Positions 40,462 to 49,394 of a stretch of DNA of 64,000 nt are shown in pieces. Source of the stretch: Streptomyces sp. NBC_01788. Its GTDB lineage: Bacteria > Actinomycetota > Actinomycetes > Streptomycetales > Streptomycetaceae. The position numbers and the translations under genes were made by a program. The notes below the pieces were generated by a model that ran no database searches, had not been told where the DNA came from, and saw nothing but the letters and a program-made list of their open reading frames with translations. How positions within the stretch are numbered: position 1 is the first letter of the stretch; every line of letters starts with the position of its first letter. The stretch is taken from NCBI RefSeq assembly GCF_035917575.1, contig NZ_CP109090.1, positions 5,332,001-5,396,000 of the forward strand. Reading direction: 5' to 3'.

Positions 40462-40902
40462 TCAGTGCTCAACCGACTCAACGGCCGCCGAAGTGACCAG
40501 TTCTGTCAGGACTCCGTGGCAATCCTTCGGGTGCAGGAAAGTGATCCTCGACCCCATCGAGCCGCGTCGCGGCTCGTCGTACAGAACGCGTACGCCCTTG
40601 TCGCGCACGGCGGCCGCGTCCGCGTCGACGTCCGCCGTGCCGAAGGCGATGTGATGAACGCCCTCGCCGTTCTTCGCGAGCCACTTCGCGACGGTGGAGT
40701 CCTCGCGGATCGGTTCGAGGAGTTGCAGGTAGGAGGCCCCGCCGTCGGAGGTCTCGTTGATCTTGAGCATGGCCTCGCGCACGCCCTGTTCCTCGTTGAC
40801 CTCGGTGTGGAACACCTCGAAGCCGTACGTGGAGCGGTAGAACTCGACTGTGGCGTCGAGGTCGTGGCAGGCGATTCCGATGTGGTCGATTCGCGTCAGC
40901 AT
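40462..40902 (-). CDS. mce: Methylmalonyl-CoA epimerase
   Basis: Interconverts (2S)- and (2R)-methylmalonyl-CoA, linking propionyl-CoA carboxylase and methylmalonyl-CoA mutase. The 146-residue VOC-fold protein has two paired beta-alpha units with metal ligands in [12 protein letters not shown] (H7), the GVHHIAFGT histidine, and LTELV near the C-terminus. Length is typical. It is divergent from the thiolase gene; MeaB, the mutase chaperone, lies beyond that. This context supports a role in methylmalonyl-CoA supply. Confidence 0.93.
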   Translation of the reverse strand: MLTRIDHIGIACHDLDATVEFYRSTYGFEVFHTEVNEEQGVREAMLKINETSDGGASYLQLLEPIREDSTVAKWLAKNGEGVHHIAFGTADVDADAAAVRDKGVRVLYDEPRRGSMGSRITFLHPKDCHGVLTELVTSAAVESVEH

Positions 40903-41051
40903 GGAATCAGTGCAGCGCCACCGGGATGGTTACGCAACGTGCGCGCGATCACACCGACGGCCCGATGACGCGGTGGAGCACCGCTCAGTACATTCGAAGT
41001 AAACCCTCGTTCACTCCTCGGCTGTGCAGGCCGGTAAGGGGATCGCAGCTC

Positions 41052-42260
41052 ATGTCTTCTGGAACTTCCGGTACGACCGGCTCGGTGATCGTCGCGGGCG
41101 CGCGGACGCCCATGGGGCGGCTGCTGGGCTCGCTGAAGTCCTTCTCGGGAGCCGACCTCGGCGGCTTCGCGATCAAGGCCGCCCTCGATCGCGCGGGGAT
41201 CGGCGGCGACCAGGTGCAGTATGTGATCATGGGCCAGGTGCTCCAGGCCGGGGCGGGGCAGATCCCGGCCCGCCAGGCCGCGGTCAAGGCGGGCATCCCG
41301 ATGAGCGTCCCCGCGCTCACGGTCAACAAGGTCTGCCTGTCGGGCCTGGACGCCATCGCGCTCGCCGACCAGTTGATCCGTGCGGGTGAGTTCGACGTGG
41401 TCGTGGCCGGCGGCCAGGAGTCCATGACCAACGCCCCGCACCTCCTGCCGAAGTCCCGCGAGGGCTACAAGTACGGCTCGGTGGAGATGCTGGACTCGAT
41501 GGCCCACGACGGCCTGACCGACTCCTTCGAGGGCATCGCCATGGGCGCGTCGACGGAGAAGCACAACACCCGCCTGGGCATCGGGCGCGCCGAGCAGGAC
41601 GAGATCGCCGCCCTGTCCCACCAGCGGGCCGCCGCCGCGCAGAAGAACGGCGTCTTCGAGGCCGAGATCACCCCGGTGGAGATCCCTCAGCGCAAGGGCG
41701 ACCCGGTCCTGTTCAGCAAGGACGAGGGCATTCGCGGCGACACCACGGCCGAGGGCCTGGCCAAGCTGCGCCCGGCCTTCGCCAAGGACGGCACGATCAC
41801 CGCCGGCTCCTCCTCGCAGATCTCCGACGGGGCCGCGGCCGTGGTGGTGATGAGCAGGGCCAAGGCCGAGGAGCTGGGCCTGGAGTGGATCGCAGAGATC
41901 GGCGCCCACGGCAATGTCGCGGGTCCGGACAACTCCCTGCAGTCCCAGCCCTCCAACGCCATCCTGCACGCCCTCAAGAAGGAGGGCCTGGAGGTCTCCG
42001 ACCTGGACCTCGTCGAGATCAACGAGGCGTTCGCCGCCGTGGCCGTGCAGTCAATGAAGGACCTCGGTGTGTCCACGGAAAAGGTGAACGTGAACGGCGG
42101 CGCCATCGCCCTGGGTCACCCGATCGGGATGTCCGGCGCCCGTCTCGTGCTGCACCTGGCGCTGGAGCTGAAGCGGCGCGGCGGCGGTGTCGGCGCGGCC
42201 GCGCTGTGCGGCGGCGGCGGTCAGGGCGACGCGCTGATCGTCCGGGTGCCGAAGGCCTGA
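41052..42260 (+). CDS. Acetyl-CoA acetyltransferase (thiolase)
   Basis: Condenses two acetyl-CoA to acetoacetyl-CoA, or cleaves 3-ketoacyl-CoA in reverse. The 402-residue protein shows the nucleophile C95 in [16 protein letters not shown], the catalytic histidine in [16 protein letters not shown] and the second cysteine in [24 protein letters not shown] is the usual NEAF box. ATG 41052 follows AAGGGG; a longer frame back to 40926 overlaps the divergent promoter region and is rejected. Probably co-transcribed with meaB 81 bp downstream. Confidence 0.95.
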   Translation: MSSGTSGTTGSVIVAGARTPMGRLLGSLKSFSGADLGGFAIKAALDRAGIGGDQVQYVIMGQVLQAGAGQIPARQAAVKAGIPMSVPALTVNKVCLSGLDAIALADQLIRAGEFDVVVAGGQESMTNAPHLLPKSREGYKYGSVEMLDSMAHDGLTDSFEGIAMGASTEKHNTRLGIGRAEQDEIAALSHQRAAAAQKNGVFEAEITPVEIPQRKGDPVLFSKDEGIRGDTTAEGLAKLRPAFAKDGTITAGSSSQISDGAAAVVVMSRAKAEELGLEWIAEIGAHGNVAGPDNSLQSQPSNAILHALKKEGLEVSDLDLVEINEAFAAVAVQSMKDLGVSTEKVNVNGGAIALGHPIGMSGARLVLHLALELKRRGGGVGAAALCGGGGQGDALIVRVPKA

Positions 42261-42341
42261 GCCGGGCATAGCCCGACCGACCTCATTCGTAGGACCTCTC
42301 GCACGCCGACCGCGTACGAGGATCACGTGAACGGAGCTGTG

Positions 42342-43298
42342 ATGCAGGACGTCTCCTCTCTGGTGGCCCAGGCCAGGGAAGGCCGGCCGAGGGCCGTGGC
42401 CCGGCTGATCTCCTTGGTGGAGGGGGCGTCCCCGCAGTTGCGGGAGGTGATGCGGACGCTGGCGCCCCTGACCGGCAACGCGTACGTCGTCGGTCTGACG
42501 GGCTCCCCGGGCGTGGGCAAGTCGACGTCCACGTCCGCGCTGGTGACTGCGTACCGCAAGCAGGGCAGGCGGGTCGGTGTCCTGGCCGTGGACCCGTCCT
42601 CGCCGTTCTCCGGCGGCGCGCTGCTCGGCGACCGGGTGCGGATGTCGGAGCACGCCTCCGACCCGGGCGTCTACATCCGGTCCATGGCCACCCGGGGCCA
42701 TCTGGGCGGGCTCGCGTGGGCCGCGCCGCAGGCGATCCGCGTCCTGGACGCGGCCGGCTGCGACGTGATCCTGGTCGAGACGGTCGGCGTCGGCCAGTCG
42801 GAGGTGGAGATCGCCTCCCAGGCCGACACGTCCGTCGTCCTGCTGGCGCCGGGGATGGGCGACGGCATCCAGGCGGCGAAGGCCGGCATCCTGGAGATCG
42901 GCGACGTCTACGTCGTCAACAAGGCCGACCGGGACGGCGCGGACGCCACGGCCCGCGAGCTGAACCACATGCTGGGCCTCGGCGAGGCCCGCGGTCCCGG
43001 CGACTGGCGCCCGCCCATCGTCAAGACGGTCGCCGCGCGCTCCGAGGGCATCGACGAGGTCGTCGAGGCGCTGGAGAAGCACCGGGCCTGGATGGAGGAG
43101 CGGGGCGTCCTGGCCGAGCGCCGCCGTGCCCGCGCCTCCCGCGAGGTGGAGACCATCGCGGTCACGGCCCTGCGTGAACGGATCGGCGACCTCCACGGCG
43201 ACCGTCGCCTGAGCACCCTCGCGGAAAGGATCGTCGCCGGCGAACTGGACCCCTACCAGGCGGCGGACGAACTGGTGACGGGGCTGACCGAGGGCTGA
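42342..43298 (+). CDS. meaB: MeaB, GTPase chaperone of methylmalonyl-CoA mutase
   Basis: G3E-family GTPase that protects acyl-CoA mutases and gates adenosylcobalamin loading. The 318-residue protein has the P-loop GSPGVGKS (54-61), the switch/Walker B segment VILVETVGVGQSE with the characteristic glutamate, and NKAD for guanine specificity. ATG 42342 has GGAG five bases upstream; GTG 42327 is an alternative. The likely client genes elsewhere in the genome are mutAB; IcmA at 51765 is also a possible client. Confidence 0.93.
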   Translation: MQDVSSLVAQAREGRPRAVARLISLVEGASPQLREVMRTLAPLTGNAYVVGLTGSPGVGKSTSTSALVTAYRKQGRRVGVLAVDPSSPFSGGALLGDRVRMSEHASDPGVYIRSMATRGHLGGLAWAAPQAIRVLDAAGCDVILVETVGVGQSEVEIASQADTSVVLLAPGMGDGIQAAKAGILEIGDVYVVNKADRDGADATARELNHMLGLGEARGPGDWRPPIVKTVAARSEGIDEVVEALEKHRAWMEERGVLAERRRARASREVETIAVTALRERIGDLHGDRRLSTLAERIVAGELDPYQAADELVTGLTEG

Positions 43299-43345
43299 TC
43301 CCGGCCTCGTCCGGAAACTCCGTGGCCAATCCCGGCGGGTATCGC

Positions 43346-43435
43346 TAACTTGATCCGCATGTTCCTCCTCATGGCATAGACCGCGCACCCGCGCCGCGTC
43401 CCGGACCGACGACCGACCGTCGGCGGACGCGGCGC
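43346..43435 (+). promoter_or_regulatory. Possible attenuator: leaderless 6-codon ORF plus nested hairpin
   Basis: A TAACTT -10-like box (43346-43351) lies seven bases before ATG 43359, which opens a tiny frame MFLLMA-stop (43359-43379) without a ribosome-binding site. Twelve bases later a nested hairpin begins: outer 11-bp arms GCGCCGCGTCC (43391-43401)/GGACGCGGCGC (43425-43435) and inner CCGACG (43406-43411)/CGTCGG (43418-43423). The MFS gene starts at 43477. The layout resembles ribosome-stalling attenuators ahead of antibiotic-resistance genes. No U-tract is visible. Confidence 0.4.
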
Positions 43436-43476
43436 TCCGGTGTCCCGTCTCCCTGCCCTCACGTGAGGAACCACTC

Positions 43477-44691
43477 ATGTCCGCGCCCACTTCGTCGCGC
43501 CCCGCCCTGCCCGCGCGGCCCTCGTACGCCGCCGTCCTGCGCGTCCCGCACGCCCGCCGCACCTTCGCCGCCGCCCTGACGGCACGCCTGTCCTACGGGA
43601 TGGTGTCGCTCTCGGTGATGCTGTCCGTCACCCGGGCCACCGGGTCGTACGCCGTGTCCGGCGCCGTGATGTCCCTGTTCGGAGCGACGTCGGTCTTCCT
43701 GATGCCCCTGCGGGCGTCCCTCGTCGACCGGTACGGACGGCGCCGCGCCCTGCTCCCCATGGCGGTTCTCTACGGCGCCCTGCTGTGCGCCCTGGCCCTC
43801 CTGACCTGGGGGCCCGGCGCACCGTCCGCGGCCGTCGCCGCGGCCGCCGCCCTCGCGGGCGCCTGCGCGCCCCCGCTGGGCCCCACCATGCGGGCCCTGT
43901 GGTCCGAACTCGTCGCCGACCGGGGCCTCCTGCTGCGTGCCTACAGCCTGGACGGCGTCGCCGAGGAGTTGCTGTTCGTCTCCGGCCCGGTCCTCGTCGG
44001 GGTGCTCGTGGGCTTCGCGCCCCCGGCGTCCGGCATCCTGCTCAGCGCGCTGCTGATCGTCGCCGGCACCTGTGCCTTCGTCACCTCGCCGGTGATGACC
44101 GGCGCCCGTCCGGCGCCACGGCGGGAGAAGTCCCGCGGCCGCCCCGCCGGACTCGGCGGCCTTCTGGCGCCGGTCGCCGTGGCCGCGGGCGTCGGCCTGG
44201 CGCTCAGCGGAGTGGACCTGCTGGTGATGGCGTTCGCCGCCGAGAGGTCGTACGACACGGCCGTGGTGCCGTGGGTCCTGGGCGCCCTCTCGGCGGGCAG
44301 CGCGGTGGGCGGCCTCGTCAACGGGGCGATCGACTGGCGTACACCCGCCCGTGTGCGTCTGACCTGGTTCGCGGTGGGCCTTGGCCCCGTGATCGCCGCG
44401 GCGGGCCTCGCGCCCGGCCTGTGGGCCCTGACGGCGGTCATGGCCTGCGCGGGCGCGTTCATCGCCCCGGCGCTGACCACGGCGTACCTGCTGGCCGACG
44501 AGACGGCGGCGGAAGGCTCCCGGACGCGGGCCGGGGCGTGGGTGAACGCGGCGGTGAACGCCGGTGGTTCGGGCGGAGCGCTGGTGACGGGACTGCTGAT
44601 CGGCGCCCTGCCGCTCGGGGTGTGCTTCCTGCTGGCGGGAGGGGTGTCCGTGGCGGCGGCGCTGGTCGCCGCACCGGGGCGGCGCCGTTAG
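43477..44691 (+). CDS. MFS transporter
   Basis: Major facilitator exporter of 404 residues with about twelve hydrophobic segments. The first intracellular loop has the motif A variant DRYGRRRALLPMAVLYG. The N-terminal 25 residues are cytoplasmic and proline-containing. ATG 43477 is preceded by TGAGGA. The substrate is not evident; drug or sugar efflux is likely from the fold. A possible leader-peptide attenuator precedes it and a strong terminator follows, so it is expressed on its own. Confidence 0.85.
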   Translation: MSAPTSSRPALPARPSYAAVLRVPHARRTFAAALTARLSYGMVSLSVMLSVTRATGSYAVSGAVMSLFGATSVFLMPLRASLVDRYGRRRALLPMAVLYGALLCALALLTWGPGAPSAAVAAAAALAGACAPPLGPTMRALWSELVADRGLLLRAYSLDGVAEELLFVSGPVLVGVLVGFAPPASGILLSALLIVAGTCAFVTSPVMTGARPAPRREKSRGRPAGLGGLLAPVAVAAGVGLALSGVDLLVMAFAAERSYDTAVVPWVLGALSAGSAVGGLVNGAIDWRTPARVRLTWFAVGLGPVIAAAGLAPGLWALTAVMACAGAFIAPALTTAYLLADETAAEGSRTRAGAWVNAAVNAGGSGGALVTGLLIGALPLGVCFLLAGGVSVAAALVAAPGRRR

Positions 44692-44700
44692 GCGCGTTCC

Positions 44701-44736
44701 GTCCGCCCGGCTCCGGGACCCCCGAGCCGGGCGGAC
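44701..44736. terminator. Convergent terminator
   Basis: Perfect 13-bp arms GTCCGCCCGGCTC (44701-44713) and GAGCCGGGCGGAC (44724-44736), ten-base loop, between the MFS gene and the convergent MarR gene. Confidence 0.9.
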
Positions 44737-44749
44737 ATCCCGGCCAGGC

Positions 44750-45226
44750 TCAGGGACGTCCCCGCTGCCCCCGCAGATGCTGGGCGATCGGCTTCAGGGC
44801 CTTGTCCAGTTCCGTCAGGGTCTCGTGGTCGAGCAGGTCGATGAAGTGCCTGCGGACGGATGCCACATGGTGGGGGGCGACCTTCTGCATGGTCTCCATG
44901 CCGTGGTCGGTGAGGACCGCGTAGAGGCCCCGGCGGTCGGACTCGCAGTTCTCACGGCGGACCAGGTTCGCGTTCTCCATGCGGGTGATCTGGTGGGAGA
45001 GGCGGCTCTTGGACTGGAGCGTGGCGGACGCGAGGTCGCTCATGCGCATCCGCACGTCCTCCGACTCGGAGAGATTCACCAGGATCTCGTAGTCGTTCAT
45101 CGTCAGGCCGAACGGCTGCAGGTCCTTTTCGAGCTGGTACGTCAACAGCCTGTTGACCTCCAGGTGGGTGCGCCAGGCGCACTGCTCCGCATTCGTCAGC
45201 CAGCTCGTGGCCGTCTCGGTCTCCAT
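44750..45226 (-). CDS. MarR family transcriptional regulator
   Basis: Dimeric winged-helix regulator, 158 residues. The DNA-binding part is MSDLASATLQSKSRLSHQITRMENANLVRRENCESDRRGLYAVLT, with helical dimerisation ends. ATG at 45226 is followed closely upstream by an unusually AT-rich stretch (45229-45255) containing AAGTTGAAAGGCGAACTAG, which could be its own operator. The convergent MFS gene is a possible target. It lies 92 bp downstream of the AIM24 trio. Confidence 0.9.
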   Translation of the reverse strand: METETATSWLTNAEQCAWRTHLEVNRLLTYQLEKDLQPFGLTMNDYEILVNLSESEDVRMRMSDLASATLQSKSRLSHQITRMENANLVRRENCESDRRGLYAVLTDHGMETMQKVAPHHVASVRRHFIDLLDHETLTELDKALKPIAQHLRGQRGRP

Positions 45227-45318
45227 GAATGAAGTCTACCTAAGAAGTTGAAAGGCGAACTAGTGAGCGTGGTGTGGCGGCGTGCACGCGTTCGACGTCA
45301 CACTCCGCAGACTACCGC

Positions 45319-46122
45319 TCACACACCGAAGCGACGCTGGAGATCTCCCAGCTGTCCGGGAAAGCGCGGTTGGCCGGCCTGCTGTCCGCGGGTTCCGGAC
45401 ACCCTTCCCCCTCCGGGTACCCCCGCCTCGTCCGGAAGCACCCCCGCCGCCAGTTCGGCCATGAGGCTCTCGCTCGACTGGAGCAGCACCGTACCCGCCC
45501 CCACGAACTCGAACTGGTGCTCCTCCCCGGAGACCGGCCCGAGGCCCGTCATCGAACGCAGCCCGCCCAGTACGCCGGTCAGGTACCCGTGGTCGTAGTG
45601 ATGGCACGGGGACGGGCAGTCGGCCCAGCCGACCAGCGCCTGCGGGTCCACCCGGATCGGGGGTTCCATGAACACCACCGGCCCGTTGGACGCGGCCACG
45701 AACTTCCCGGTCCCGATGAGGGTCAGGAAGCCGGGCACGATCGACTGCTTCAGCGCGAGACTTGGCTGAAAAGCGAGCAGATTGCCGGAGCGAATGGTCA
45801 GATTGCCGTCGTCCAGGTCGAAGGAGTTGACATCGAAGGCCCGGTCGGCGAGCAGCATCCGGCCCGATCCCTCGGCCACCACCCAGTCGCTCGCGTGCAG
45901 AGGCGAATGGAACGACGTACGGGTCAGCAGGTCCAGCGCGCCGTGCCCGATGCCGTTGAACCCGATCGACCCGTAGTAGGCGATCATCTTCCCCTTCTGC
46001 AGGAACCACTGGCTCCCCTTGAGCTCCACGCAGAAGGTGTACGGGTTCACGTTGTCGTCGGCCGGCAGGGTCGACGGGTCGTGGACCACCGGCCCCGAGC
46101 CGGGCGTTCCGTACGCGCTCAC
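45319..46122 (-). CDS. AIM24 family protein (1 of 3)
   Basis: AIM24 (TRAP-like beta-roll) protein of 267 residues, distal member of a three-gene set. The beta-rich core shows VELKGSQWFLQKGKMIAYYG, a central MLLADRAFDVNSF, and EEHQFEFVGAGTVLLQSSE near the C-terminus, all of which align with the two upstream paralogues. It has an extra N-terminal 30 residues and a C-terminal tail of about 40 disordered residues. The GTG start overlaps the stop of the preceding gene (GTGA). Function is unknown; no signal peptide. Confidence 0.85.
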   Translation of the reverse strand: MSAYGTPGSGPVVHDPSTLPADDNVNPYTFCVELKGSQWFLQKGKMIAYYGSIGFNGIGHGALDLLTRTSFHSPLHASDWVVAEGSGRMLLADRAFDVNSFDLDDGNLTIRSGNLLAFQPSLALKQSIVPGFLTLIGTGKFVAASNGPVVFMEPPIRVDPQALVGWADCPSPCHHYDHGYLTGVLGGLRSMTGLGPVSGEEHQFEFVGAGTVLLQSSESLMAELAAGVLPDEAGVPGGGRVSGTRGQQAGQPRFPGQLGDLQRRFGV

Positions 46123-46769
46123 AGCTTCTCCTCCGAGGCCTGGACGTACACCGTGCCGTTGCCGCTCAACTCCAGCTGGAAGCCCTCGCCGGAGCCGCGT
46201 CCCACCATCTCGCGCCAGCCCAGCGCGGTGGACAGCTTGTTGCGGATGTCGCCGTGGTGGGCGACGTAGGCCTGCGGGTCGACGTGGACGGGGCGCTGCG
46301 GGGTGACCGGCACCTCGAAGACGCCGCCGTGCGCCATCACCGCCACCGAGCCGTGTCCCTGGAGGGTCGTCGTGAACAGTCCCTGGCCCGTCGCCTGGCC
46401 CCGCACCAGACCCATGACCCCGCCCTGCGAGCCCATGAACATCGTGCCCTGCTGGAGCGTGCCCTCGAAGGCGAGCAGGCGGTCCGCCTCCACGTACAGC
46501 GTGTCGCCCGTCATCTCGATCACGTGCACATGGTGGCCGCCGTGCCCGAAGAGCACCGTTCCGTTGCCCTCCACGGTCATCAGCGGGGTCGCCTCGCCCG
46601 CCACCCGGCGCCCGATCATCGACATCAGGCCGCCCTGACCGCCCTGGATGTTGGGCGTGAACGCCACGTCGCCCCGGTAGGCGAGCATCGCGCCGCGCTG
46701 ACTGAACAGGCGCCGGCCGGGCACGACCGGCGCCTCGACCATCTTCGAGTTGATCTCCCGGAAGGTCAT
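46119..46769 (-). CDS. AIM24 family protein (2 of 3)
   Basis: A 216-residue AIM24 beta-roll protein. [20 protein letters not shown] begins at ATG 46769, with GGGGGAC upstream inside the previous gene; a longer frame to 46829 overlaps that gene and is rejected. Paralogue-wide features are [61 protein letters not shown] and the C-terminal [14 protein letters not shown]. One base separates it from the upstream AIM24 gene, so the three are translationally coupled. The products may assemble together, but that is inference. Confidence 0.87.
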   Translation of the reverse strand: MTFREINSKMVEAPVVPGRRLFSQRGAMLAYRGDVAFTPNIQGGQGGLMSMIGRRVAGEATPLMTVEGNGTVLFGHGGHHVHVIEMTGDTLYVEADRLLAFEGTLQQGTMFMGSQGGVMGLVRGQATGQGLFTTTLQGHGSVAVMAHGGVFEVPVTPQRPVHVDPQAYVAHHGDIRNKLSTALGWREMVGRGSGEGFQLELSGNGTVYVQASEEKL

Positions 46770-46770
46770 C

Positions 46771-47403
46771 TCACAGGTCCCCCGCGATCGTGTTCCGCTC
46801 GCTCGGCTGGACGTACACCAGCCCGTCACCCTCGAACCGGATCTGGAAGGCCTCCCCGCCGCCCTCCCCGAGGAACGTGCGGAAGGTCACCCCGGACTGG
46901 AAGGACTGCCGGACGTTCCCCTGGTGCGCGACATAGGCGCCGGGGTCGACGATCAGCGGGTACTGCGGGCTGACCCGGAGCACCACCGCCGGCCCGTCCG
47001 ACATGATCGCCGCCTGCCCGTGCCCCTCGACCGTGGTCGTGAACAGTCCGTTGCCCTGCGAGGCGCCGCGCAGCCCGGTGAACGTCGTCCCGGTGCGCAG
47101 CCCCGCGTCCGTCGCGAGCAGGTTGCTCGACTCGACGTACAGCTTGTCCCCCTGGAGCGTGACCAGATTGATCTCGGCCGCCCGGTCCGCGAACCAGCAC
47201 GTTCCCTGCCCCCGCACCTCCATCACCGTCATCTGCTCGCCGGTGAGCCGCCGGGTCACCATGCCGCGCAGCCCCTCGCCGCCCCCGGTCAGCCTCTTGA
47301 AGGCCATCTGCCCGTCGTACGCGACCATCGAGCCGTTCTTCGCCTTCACGGCGTCCCCGGTCATGTCGACGGCCAGCACCCTGCTGTCTTGAAGTCGGAA
47401 CAT
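46771..47403 (-). CDS. AIM24 family protein (3 of 3)
   Basis: First gene of the AIM24 trio, 210 residues. The beta-roll pattern is [65 protein letters not shown] and [16 protein letters not shown] 47403 gives [19 protein letters not shown]; a GTG two codons upstream is possible, and neither has a strong ribosome-binding site. No catalytic motif is visible. Divergent from the DUF3817 gene at 47621. Confidence 0.87.
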   Translation of the reverse strand: MFRLQDSRVLAVDMTGDAVKAKNGSMVAYDGQMAFKRLTGGGEGLRGMVTRRLTGEQMTVMEVRGQGTCWFADRAAEINLVTLQGDKLYVESSNLLATDAGLRTGTTFTGLRGASQGNGLFTTTVEGHGQAAIMSDGPAVVLRVSPQYPLIVDPGAYVAHQGNVRQSFQSGVTFRTFLGEGGGEAFQIRFEGDGLVYVQPSERNTIAGDL

Positions 47404-47620
47404 CGCCACGGAGCGAAGGTAGCGGCGGACGGCGGAGCCCGACAGGGTCCGCGGGAGGACAACGACCCTGATTCACACCCTTACGGGACGACGGCGCCCA
47501 CCCCCTGCCCGGACCCGCCCTCCGGGTTTGCCACAATGGACGAACGTTTGTGCTCGCATTCACAAGCCGGCCCGCGACACCCCAGCGGCCCGCCGGTCCG
47601 TCTCCCATCGAAGGTGACCT

Positions 47621-47965
47621 GTGGACATCAAGACCGCCACCGCCCTCCGCCGCCTCCGCCTGGTCTCCGCCCCCGAGGCGGTCTCCTTCCTCCTGCTGCT
47701 GGTCTGCTCGGTCCTGAAGCGGACCACGGACTTCAACGCGGTGCCCGTGATGGGCGCGGTCCACGGCATCCTGTTCATCCTGTACGTGATCTTCTGGGCC
47801 GACGCCTGGAACCGCGCCAAGTGGCCGCTGGGCACCGCGGCCCTCTACTTCGTCCTCTCGGTCCTGCCCACCGGCGGCTTCTTCGCCGAGCGCAGGCTCA
47901 AGCGCGAGGCCGAGGACGCGGTGATCGCCTCCCGCGCCCGCCGCGAAGGGATCGTGAAGGCATGA
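47621..47965 (+). CDS. DUF3817 family membrane protein (first copy)
   Basis: A 114-residue protein with three membrane helices (about 17-33, 42-60 and 71-90), actinobacterial family of unknown function. Motifs: [38 protein letters not shown] and the conserved end [15 protein letters not shown]. Starts at GTG 47621 after AAGGTGA. Its stop overlaps the ATG of the thiamine-binding protein gene (ATGA), so they form a coupled pair. A paralogue lies at 51341. Confidence 0.85.
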   Translation: MDIKTATALRRLRLVSAPEAVSFLLLLVCSVLKRTTDFNAVPVMGAVHGILFILYVIFWADAWNRAKWPLGTAALYFVLSVLPTGGFFAERRLKREAEDAVIASRARREGIVKA

Positions 47966-48273
47966 TCGTCGCCTTTTCCGTGACTCCGCTGGGCGTCGGC
48001 GAGGACGTGGGGGAGTACGTCGCCGACGCCGTCCGGGTCGTCCGCGAGTCCGGCCTGCCCAACCGCACCGACGCGATGTTCACCTCAGTGGAGGGGGAGT
48101 GGGACCAGGTCATGGACGTCGTCAAGCGCGCCGTCGCCGCGGTGGAGGCACGCGCGCCGCGCGTCTCCCTGGTCCTCAAGGCGGACATCCGCCCCGGCGT
48201 GACGGACGGCCTCACCGCCAAGGTGGAACGGGTCGAGAGGCATCTCGCCCAGGACGCCCGGCCGGCGCGGTAG
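47962..48273 (+). CDS. MTH1187/YkoF-type thiamine-binding protein
   Basis: A 103-residue ferredoxin-like protein of the MTH1187 (DUF77) family, some members of which bind thiamine or its pyrimidine. The pattern is [20 protein letters not shown] at the N-terminus, then [28 protein letters not shown] and [13 protein letters not shown]. It overlaps the DUF3817 gene by four bases. Ligand binding is a family inference; the neighbouring membrane protein could be its partner, but no thiamine riboswitch is visible upstream. Confidence 0.85.
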   Translation: MIVAFSVTPLGVGEDVGEYVADAVRVVRESGLPNRTDAMFTSVEGEWDQVMDVVKRAVAAVEARAPRVSLVLKADIRPGVTDGLTAKVERVERHLAQDARPAR

Positions 48274-48280
48274 GCACCCG

Positions 48281-48314
48281 GCGGCGCGTCCGGGAGTCAC
48301 CCGTCCCGCGCCGC
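48281..48314. terminator. Convergent terminator
   Basis: Arms GCGGCGCG (48281-48288)/CGCGCCGC (48307-48314) with an inner CGGG/CCCG pair, between the thiamine-binding gene and the leftward ArsR gene. Confidence 0.6.
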
Positions 48315-48321
48315 GCGGCCC

Positions 48322-49302
48322 TCATCCGCCGGAGACCAGTGCCATCCCCAGCGGTGTGCGTTCGTACAGCACCTGGTGCCCGTACCGGCGGGACGTGAGC
48401 AGGCCCGCGTCCCGCAGCACCGTCAGATGCGCCGACACCGACGACGGAGCAAGACCCAGCCGGTGGGCCAGAGCCGTCGTCGTCGCCGGATCGCTCAGCG
48501 CGGCCAGGACCCCGGCCCGCCCCCGCCCAAGGAGCCGCACCAGGGGCTCGCCGCCCTCCGTGCCCGGCCGCGCCCACAGGCCCGCGAGCCCCCGCGCCGG
48601 ATACACCAGCGTGGGCTGCCAGGGCGGGTCGAAGCCGCTGATCACGTCCGGCCAGGAGAACACGCTCGGCATCAGGACCAGCCCCCGCCCGTCGAGGTCG
48701 CGCCCGTGCTCGCCCGGCCAGTCGATCGTCAGCGTCCGCCCGTCCCAGGACAGCCGCCGGTCCAGCTCCGGCAGCAGCGCCCCCAGGCCCACCTCGGCCA
48801 GCCGCCGCGAGTGGAAGGCCACATCCGCCTCGAGCAGCGCCCGCAGCCGCGGCCACTCCGGCTCGATCAGCGCACGCCACGCGGCCTCCATCAGATCGGC
48901 CAGCTCCCGCACCGCGCGCCCCGGATCGGCGAGCATCGCCCGCCCCCGCGACGACTCCGGCGCACCCGGCGTATCGGCGAGCGCCCGCGCCAGGTCGTCC
49001 CGCGCCGCCCCGGGGTCCGCCGCGCGCACCTGGGCGATCTCGTCCTCGAACACGGCCGCGGGCCCGATCGGCGGCGGTCCGAGGAAGTCGGGGCTGTGCC
49101 CGCGCCTGGGCATGAGCAGCCACAGCGGGGCGAGGTCCAGCCCCCGCGCGGCCTCCCGGATGCGGCGCAGCCAGTACGGGTGGTACCCGTGCCGGTCCGG
49201 CCGCCGCAGCGTCCGCACCGCCTCCTGCGTCTCCCACAGAGGCGACACCGCGAACCGGCACCGCAGGAGGTCGTCACCGCCGAAGTGCAGACGGAACGGC
49301 AC
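48322..49302 (-). CDS. ArsR/SmtB-family regulator with DUF5937-type N-terminal domain
   Basis: A 326-residue regulator with its winged helix at the C-terminus: VLAALSDPATTTALAHRLGLAPSSVSAHLTVLRDAGLLTSRRYGHQVLYERT. The N-terminal 230 residues form a separate, probably ligand-sensing domain (MPFRLHFGGDDLLRCRFAVS...WETQEAVRTL). No metal-binding cysteines are seen, so a metal sensor is unlikely. GTG 49302 follows GGGGG. It is divergent from an MFS gene, and the spacer contains a perfect TTCGGC/GCCGAA palindrome, suggesting it represses that exporter. Confidence 0.88.
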   Translation of the reverse strand: MPFRLHFGGDDLLRCRFAVSPLWETQEAVRTLRRPDRHGYHPYWLRRIREAARGLDLAPLWLLMPRRGHSPDFLGPPPIGPAAVFEDEIAQVRAADPGAARDDLARALADTPGAPESSRGRAMLADPGRAVRELADLMEAAWRALIEPEWPRLRALLEADVAFHSRRLAEVGLGALLPELDRRLSWDGRTLTIDWPGEHGRDLDGRGLVLMPSVFSWPDVISGFDPPWQPTLVYPARGLAGLWARPGTEGGEPLVRLLGRGRAGVLAALSDPATTTALAHRLGLAPSSVSAHLTVLRDAGLLTSRRYGHQVLYERTPLGMALVSGG

Positions 49303-49337
49303 GGCACCCCCAGGAAAGACGCGGCAGACGGCGAAGA

Positions 49338-49353
49338 TTCGGCAGTGGCCGAA
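49338..49353. promoter_or_regulatory. Candidate ArsR operator
   Basis: TTCGGC-AGTG-GCCGAA, a perfect 16-bp palindrome in the 92-bp gap between the divergent ArsR and MFS genes. Its central position fits control of both promoters. Confidence 0.6.
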
Positions 49354-49394
49354 ACTCTACGCCGACCGCCCCTCCCACCGGCACGCTGCCGCCC

